This document shows, one piece after another, positions 59,837-64,000 of a DNA stretch of 64,000 nt. The DNA is from Acidobacteriota bacterium (GTDB lineage Bacteria; Acidobacteriota; Holophagae; Holophagales; Holophagaceae). The DNA lies in assembly GCA_016195985.1 (NCBI GenBank), contig JACPYP010000029.1:170092-234091 (forward strand), given 5' to 3'. Position 1 is the stretch's first letter, and each line of letters begins with the position of its first letter. The notes under the pieces are model-generated. The model saw only the letters and a program-made list of their open reading frames with translations, was not told the DNA's origin and did not search any database. The position numbers and the translations under genes were made by a program.

Positions 59837-60694
59837 ATGTCGTCATGGTTCGTGAAAAAGCGCCAGCAGAAGACCGCCGTCGAGGAGAAGACCGTCAGGG
59901 TTCCCGAGGGCCTTTGGATCAAGTGCGAGGCCTGCAAAGAGTTGATCTACCGCAAGGAGCTGGTCAATACCCACAACGTCTGTCCCAAGTGCGGCTACCA
60001 CTTCCGCATCGGGGTGGATGAGCGGCTTGAGAACCTCATGGATAAAGGTTGGACGCCCCTGTTCGGGAACCTTCGAAGCACCGATCCCTTGGGTTTCGTG
60101 GCCATCAAGAGCTATCGGGAGCAGCTGAAGAAGCTGGACGAAGCAGGCCAGACCGACGATGCCGTGGTGGTGGTGGAGGGCACCCTCTCCGGCCACCCCG
60201 TGGTGGCCGCTGTCATGAACTTCGACTTCCTGGCCGCCAGCATGGGCAGCGTGGTGGGCGAGAAGCTGCGGTTGGGGGTCGAGCGCGCCCTGGAAAAGGA
60301 GTGCGCCTACATCATCGTCAGCTGCAGCGGCGGCGCCCGGATGCAGGAGGGCACCCTCTCCCTCATGCAGATGGCCAAGGTCAGCGCGGCCTTGGCGAAG
60401 CTGGACAAGGCCGGACTGCCCTACCTCAGCCTGCTGACGGACCCCACCACGGGCGGCGTCAGCGCCAGCTACGCCATGCTGGGCGACCTCAACATCGCCG
60501 AGCCCAAGGCGCTCATCGGTTTCGCCGGCCCCCGCGTCATCGAGCAGACCATCAAGCAGAGCCTGCCCGAAGGCTTCCAGCGCTCGGAGTTCCTCCAGAT
60601 CCACGGCATGGTGGACAAGGTGGTGAACCGCGACCATCTCAAGGATTTCATCGCCGCCTGCCTGGCGTGGATGATGCCCGCAGCCAGGGACTGA
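59837..60694 (+). CDS. accD: Acetyl-CoA carboxylase carboxyltransferase subunit beta
   Basis: A 285-residue AccD, the beta half of the carboxyltransferase making malonyl-CoA. The N-terminal zinc ribbon CEACK...CPKCG is complete, and the crotonase-like core shows SGGARMQEGTLSLMQMAKVSAAL, LTDPTTGGVSASYAMLGD, GFAGPRVIEQTIKQSLPEGFQRSEF and a final GMVDKVVNRDHLK. The stop overlaps folC (TGATG), as is usual for accD-folC pairs. Confidence 0.97.
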   Translation: MSSWFVKKRQQKTAVEEKTVRVPEGLWIKCEACKELIYRKELVNTHNVCPKCGYHFRIGVDERLENLMDKGWTPLFGNLRSTDPLGFVAIKSYREQLKKLDEAGQTDDAVVVVEGTLSGHPVVAAVMNFDFLAASMGSVVGEKLRLGVERALEKECAYIIVSCSGGARMQEGTLSLMQMAKVSAALAKLDKAGLPYLSLLTDPTTGGVSASYAMLGDLNIAEPKALIGFAGPRVIEQTIKQSLPEGFQRSEFLQIHGMVDKVVNRDHLKDFIAACLAWMMPAARD

Positions 60695-61923
60695 TGGACG
60701 AAGCCTTCACGCCCATCCATATCCCGCGCCTCCAGGAGCGGGGCCACATGGGGATCAAGTGCGGCCTGGAGAACATCAGGGCCCTCCTGGGCGCCCTGGG
60801 CCGGCCCGATGAGGGCTATCCCGTGGTGCTCATCGCGGGCACGAACGGCAAAGGCAGCACCGGCGCCTTCATGGCCCACATGCTCAGGGCCGCGGGCTTC
60901 ACCGTGGGCTGGACCACCTCTCCGCACTTGGCCGACGTGACCGAGCGCGTCTGGGTCGACGGCGAGCCCATCGGCGAAGGGGCCCTCGACCTGCTGCTGG
61001 GCGAAGCCTTCGACGCGGAGGAGCGGGCGGGCATCCAGGCCACCTACTTCGAGCTGGTGATCACGGCGGCCCTCCTCGCCTTCCGCATGACCGGCGTGGA
61101 AGTGGCGCTGCTGGAAGTGGGGATGGGTGGGCGCTGGGACGCCACCAACGCCACGGAACCCTTCCTCACGGTGCTCACCACGGTGGGGCTGGACCATCAA
61201 CAGTACCTGGGTGATACGCGGGAGGCCATCGCGCGGGAGAAGCTCTGCACTGCCCGCGAGGGCAGGCCTCTGGTGCTGGGGCCCTCCCTCGATCCCGAAT
61301 GGATCTGGCCCCTGCTCGCCTGCGCGCCGACCCTGCACCCCGCGCAGCGGCTGGGACCGGCGGACATCCGCTGGGACCACTCGCGGGTGGAGGGCAGGCG
61401 CGTGGGATTGGCGGGGCTCCACCAGCTGGACAACCTGGCCACGGCCTTCGAAGCCATCCGCCAGCTCCAGGCGCGGGGCTTTCCCATTCCTGACGACCGG
61501 CTTTGGGAGGGCGTGGCGCAGGCCCGCTGGCCCGGCCGCCTCTGGCAGGTGCCCGGCCTGGAGGGCGTGTGGATGGACGGCGCCCACAACGTGGACGGGG
61601 CCCGGGCCCTGGCCGAGCACGCCCTGGCTTGCGGGGTGCGCCCTCATCTCTACATGGGGGCCATGGGCGATAAGGATCTGGCAGGCGTGGCCGCGGAACT
61701 GAAACGCATCCGTCCTCTGTCGGTGACCTTCGTGCAGGGCGACGCCCCTCGCTACGCCACCCTGCGCCAGCTTCAGGAGGCCTGGAATCTCGATGCGCCT
61801 CTGCTCACGCTGCGGCAGGCGGCGGCCCACTTGCGGGCCTCGGCAGAGGCTCCCCGCCTGGTGACGGGATCCCTCTACCTGCTGGGGGACCTGTTGCGGG
61901 AGATGGGCATCCGGCCCTTCTAG
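60694..61923 (+). CDS. folC: Folylpolyglutamate / dihydrofolate synthase
   Basis: A 409-residue Mur-ligase-fold FolC that adds glutamate to folates. Motifs are the ATP loop AGTNGKGSTGAFMAHML, TSPHL, the FELVITAALLAF...ALLEVGMGGRWDATNA segment and, in the C-terminal domain, MDGAHNVDGARALAEH. The ORF-track start at 60049 is an antiparallel shadow of accD. ATG 60694 overlaps the accD stop. Confidence 0.93.
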   Translation: MDEAFTPIHIPRLQERGHMGIKCGLENIRALLGALGRPDEGYPVVLIAGTNGKGSTGAFMAHMLRAAGFTVGWTTSPHLADVTERVWVDGEPIGEGALDLLLGEAFDAEERAGIQATYFELVITAALLAFRMTGVEVALLEVGMGGRWDATNATEPFLTVLTTVGLDHQQYLGDTREAIAREKLCTAREGRPLVLGPSLDPEWIWPLLACAPTLHPAQRLGPADIRWDHSRVEGRRVGLAGLHQLDNLATAFEAIRQLQARGFPIPDDRLWEGVAQARWPGRLWQVPGLEGVWMDGAHNVDGARALAEHALACGVRPHLYMGAMGDKDLAGVAAELKRIRPLSVTFVQGDAPRYATLRQLQEAWNLDAPLLTLRQAAAHLRASAEAPRLVTGSLYLLGDLLREMGIRPF

Positions 61924-61968
61924 GGCCCGATTTAAGGATGGGCCCCCCTTCGGACCGATGAGGAAGCC

Positions 61969-62637
61969 ATGCGGCGGTGTCTCCTCAGTCTCAGCTTGGC
62001 CGGCATCCTGGGCGCGCAGGCGCCCCTGCACATCGTGTCGGTGGAACGCCGGGGGATGCCGCCCTACGAGGCGACGGACCGAGTCTACGGCCTGGATGGG
62101 GGACTGCCCCAGGGACTCCATGTGGGCGACCGCCTCCGGGTGAAACGGGTGGGGGATTTCCAGTTCATCGGCCGCCTATGGATCACCGAGCTCCGGGGGG
62201 ATCAATCCTCCGCCCGCTTCGAGCCGGTGGGCGCCAGTTTTCCCATGAAGGGCGATCTGGCGTTTCCCGAGGTGCTGCTTTGGCCACCGGCCGTGCGGCC
62301 CCTGAACCAGGAGCCCCTGGCCTTGGTGCAGGCGCCCCTGGGCACCGCCGAAGCCCCGCCCAGGGAAGGCATCATCTATTTCCTTCCGCAGCAGGCCGAA
62401 GTGAGCCCCGCGGGAGTTCGCAAGCTGGAGACCTGGGTGAAGGCCTGGGGCGCGGCCGGGCGCTGGTCGGTGCAGGTGCCCGCCACCAAGGCGCTGAGCC
62501 CTTCCCTTCTGAAGCAGCGGGCGGAATCCCTGCAAGCCGCGTTGCGGGCCCTGGGCATCCAGCAGGTCGGCGTCGAAACCGAGGCAAGGGCCCTGGAGAG
62601 CAAGTTCGACCCCACCTGGATCCGGCACTGGGACTGA
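61969..62637 (+). CDS. Hypothetical exported protein with OmpA-like C-terminal fold
   Basis: A 222-residue protein with a short signal peptide (LLSLSLAGILGAQA). An N-terminal beta domain (MPPYEATDRVYGLDGGLPQGLHVGDRLRVKR) is followed by a C-terminal stretch with the strand-helix order of OmpA/MotB peptidoglycan-associated domains (IIYFLPQQAEVSPAGVRKLETWVKAWG...LLKQRAESLQAALRALGIQ), but the peptidoglycan-contacting D and R of OmpA_C are not clear. Start ATG 61969. Unknown role. Confidence 0.6.
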   Translation: MRRCLLSLSLAGILGAQAPLHIVSVERRGMPPYEATDRVYGLDGGLPQGLHVGDRLRVKRVGDFQFIGRLWITELRGDQSSARFEPVGASFPMKGDLAFPEVLLWPPAVRPLNQEPLALVQAPLGTAEAPPREGIIYFLPQQAEVSPAGVRKLETWVKAWGAAGRWSVQVPATKALSPSLLKQRAESLQAALRALGIQQVGVETEARALESKFDPTWIRHWD

Positions 62638-62667
62638 TGTCGTTTCGCCTGCAACCGTAAAGGATCG

Positions 62668-62762
62668 ACCACGGAGGCGCGGAGCATGGGCCTTCGGCCT
62701 GCCCATGACGGAGAGGCACGGAGGCCTCCGTTCCGCCTCCGTGAGCTCTGCATCTCCGTGGT
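62668..62762. repeat. Nested intergenic inverted repeats
   Basis: Outer arms ACCACGGAG (62668) and CTCCGTGGT (62754) enclose CATGGGC...GCCCATG and CACGGAGG...CCTCCGTG pairs, a palindromic array between the OmpA-like gene and the CDF transporter. Similar in style to the other intergenic palindromes of the window. Confidence 0.5.
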
Positions 62763-62811
62763 GGGTCTCTAGGGTTGATGGCGATCTGGCATGAGGAGCT
62801 AAGCTGGGCGG

Positions 62812-63714
62812 ATGTCCACCGGATCCACCCGCGCCGTCGCCCTCGCCTTGACCGCCAACGGCGGCATCGCCATCTCCAAGTTCGCCGTGTTCCTGGCGAC
62901 GGGAAGTTCCAGCCTCCTCACCGAGGCCATCCACTCGGCCGCCGACTGCGCCAACCAGGTGCTGCTGTTTCTTGGCATGCGCCAGGGCACGCGGCCCCCC
63001 AGCGCCAAGCATCCGCTGGGGCACGGCCAGGCCGCCTTCGTGGCCAGCTTTCTGGTGGCCCTTCTGCTTTTCAGCGTGGGCGGCCTCTACTCGCTGGTGG
63101 AGGGCATCCACAAGATCCGGCACCCCGAACAACCCCACCACCTGGGTTGGGCCGTGGCGTTGCTCCTCTTTGCCGTGGTGCTGGAGGGCTGGTCCCTTCG
63201 GGGCGCCTTATCGGCCGCGGCGCCGGAGCGCCATGGCCGCTCCCTCCTCCGGTACCTTCGGCAATCCAGCAGCACGGAGCTGGTGGTGGTTCTGGCAGAG
63301 GACATCGCGGCGCTGCTCGGCCTGCTGCTCGCGCTGGCGGCGGTGCTGCTGACCATGGCCACGGGCCATCCCGTGTGGGACGGCGTCGGCAGCGTGGCCA
63401 TCGGCCTGCTGCTCATCGCCGTGGCGGCCTTCGTGGGCGTGGAGGTGACCAGCCTGCTGCTGAACGAGGCGCCGCCCCTGGCCTTGCGCGCCCGCATCCG
63501 CGCGGCCGTGAACGAGGATCCGGCCGTGGACCGCGTGCTGAACCTGGTGGCGGTCATTGTGGGCAGCGACCGGCTGATGGTGGCCCTTCAGGTGAAGTTC
63601 CACGCCCAGCCCAGCGGCGCGGCCCTGGTGGAAGCCATCAATGCGATGGAGCGGCGCCTCCGCGATCGCTTCCCCCAGATCCAGCACCTCTTCGTGGAGC
63701 CGGACGAGGCCTGA
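62812..63714 (+). CDS. Cation diffusion facilitator (CDF) family transporter
   Basis: A 300-residue transporter with six helices. The first metal site is at EAIHSAADCANQVLLF, in which the H-x3-D pair is kept, and the second-site helix has ELVVVLAEDIAALLGLLL (E-D pair). A long loop holds KHPLGHGQAAF, and the cytoplasmic C-terminal domain ends HLFVEPDEA. Exports divalent metals such as Zn(II), Fe(II) or Mn(II) by proton antiport. The specific ion cannot be told. Confidence 0.9.
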   Translation: MSTGSTRAVALALTANGGIAISKFAVFLATGSSSLLTEAIHSAADCANQVLLFLGMRQGTRPPSAKHPLGHGQAAFVASFLVALLLFSVGGLYSLVEGIHKIRHPEQPHHLGWAVALLLFAVVLEGWSLRGALSAAAPERHGRSLLRYLRQSSSTELVVVLAEDIAALLGLLLALAAVLLTMATGHPVWDGVGSVAIGLLLIAVAAFVGVEVTSLLLNEAPPLALRARIRAAVNEDPAVDRVLNLVAVIVGSDRLMVALQVKFHAQPSGAALVEAINAMERRLRDRFPQIQHLFVEPDEA

Positions 63715-63761
63715 GGGCGTTCGCATCCAATCGGGGAAGCTGCGCCACGGAGGATGGGCCG

Positions 63762-64000
63762 CGGATTCACACGGATGAAAAGAAAGCGCCTGGTTCATCC
63801 CCTTCATCCTGGCTAAACACCTTCTTATCCTTCGCCAGGATGAAGGGGATAGGGACGGGGGCCGCCCGCCGGACCTGCCACTCGGCGCCCGGGAATCCGT
63901 GTTCATCCGTGTGAATCCGTGGTTCCCCTTGTCCTTTCGCGGTGGTTCCCCTTGCTGAAAAGCAGGGTTGGCCACGGATGTACACGGATTCACACGGATG
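63762..64000. repeat. Long palindromic intergenic element, cut by window edge
   Basis: CGGATTCACACGGATGAA (63762-63779) is exactly complementary to TTCATCCGTGTGAATCCG (63902-63919), and inside it CCCCTTCATCCTGG (63799) pairs with CCAGGATGAAGGGG (63835). The first arm is repeated directly at 63985-64000 (CGGATTCACACGGATG), where the window stops. It lies in the 286 bases after the CDF gene, without another gene. Wording of this kind recurs in intergenic spaces of many bacteria; the full unit lies outside. Confidence 0.65.

Overview
Every gene in this high-GC window is bacterial. The densely packed genes, the DUF1501/DUF1800 pair, the LytS/LytTR pair, the run of TPR/HEAT proteins beside a Ser/Thr kinase and the eno-ftsB-dapF-parA-parB-accD-folC order would suit an Acidobacteriota genome of the Holophaga/Geothrix type. 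That placement is an inference from gene content; no marker gene that would settle it, such as rRNA, lies in the window. The left edge cuts a SnoaL-like gene and the right edge ends inside an intergenic palindromic repeat.

Layout. 1-4.3 kb: quinone-reductase-like oxidoreductase, a degenerate PdeM-like phosphoesterase, a CE1-type esterase, a TauE/SafE transporter and a small beta-barrel protein. 4.4-13.4 kb: an accessory-looking run of about 14 mostly short, unrelated genes, all on the + strand (DUF4256, DUF1287, two methyltransferases, DinB, two VOC proteins, GNAT, DUF3788, DUF4349 and others), with lower GC and less uniform codon use than the rest. 13.5-17 kb: a minus-strand DUF1800/DUF1501/lipoprotein module. 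17.1-20.5 kb: a small membrane protein, then a LytS-type kinase, a membrane protein and a LytTR regulator. 20.5-31.6 kb: a long, tightly coupled minus-strand operon running Ser/Thr kinase, rnc, HisA-like protein, HEAT-like protein, lipoprotein, ECF sigma factor, putative anti-sigma factor, TPR/HEAT protein, MsbA-like exporter, queA. 31.8-33.2 kb: a divergent DUF4388-TPR protein.

33.2-52.4 kb is a surface-glycan and flagellin region. Sugar genes (FkbM methyltransferase, glycosyltransferases, FdtA-like ketoisomerase, DegT aminotransferase, formyltransferase, FemAB-like acyltransferase, a 1235-residue four-module enzyme, an SDR, and TPR-GT41 and TPR-GT9 proteins) flank a flagellin-flaG-fliD-fliS cluster. 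The likeliest reading is a flagellin glycosylation island that makes and attaches an N-formylated (or N-acylated) 3-amino-3,6-dideoxy sugar. The flagellin leader has a sigma-28-like promoter, a perfect hairpin with GGA in its loop and an AGGAUGU Shine-Dalgarno region, an arrangement like CsrA-controlled flagellin leaders.

53-64 kb is housekeeping: upp, eno, ftsB, dapF, parA, parB, accD, folC and a CDF transporter. It also holds the most unusual gene of the window: a TrpC (indole-glycerol-phosphate synthase) barrel that appears to have lost its catalytic lysines, fused in frame to a histone-H1-like Lys/Ala/Pro repeat tail, with a well-placed internal ribosome binding site and ATG that could also release the tail as a separate nucleoid protein.
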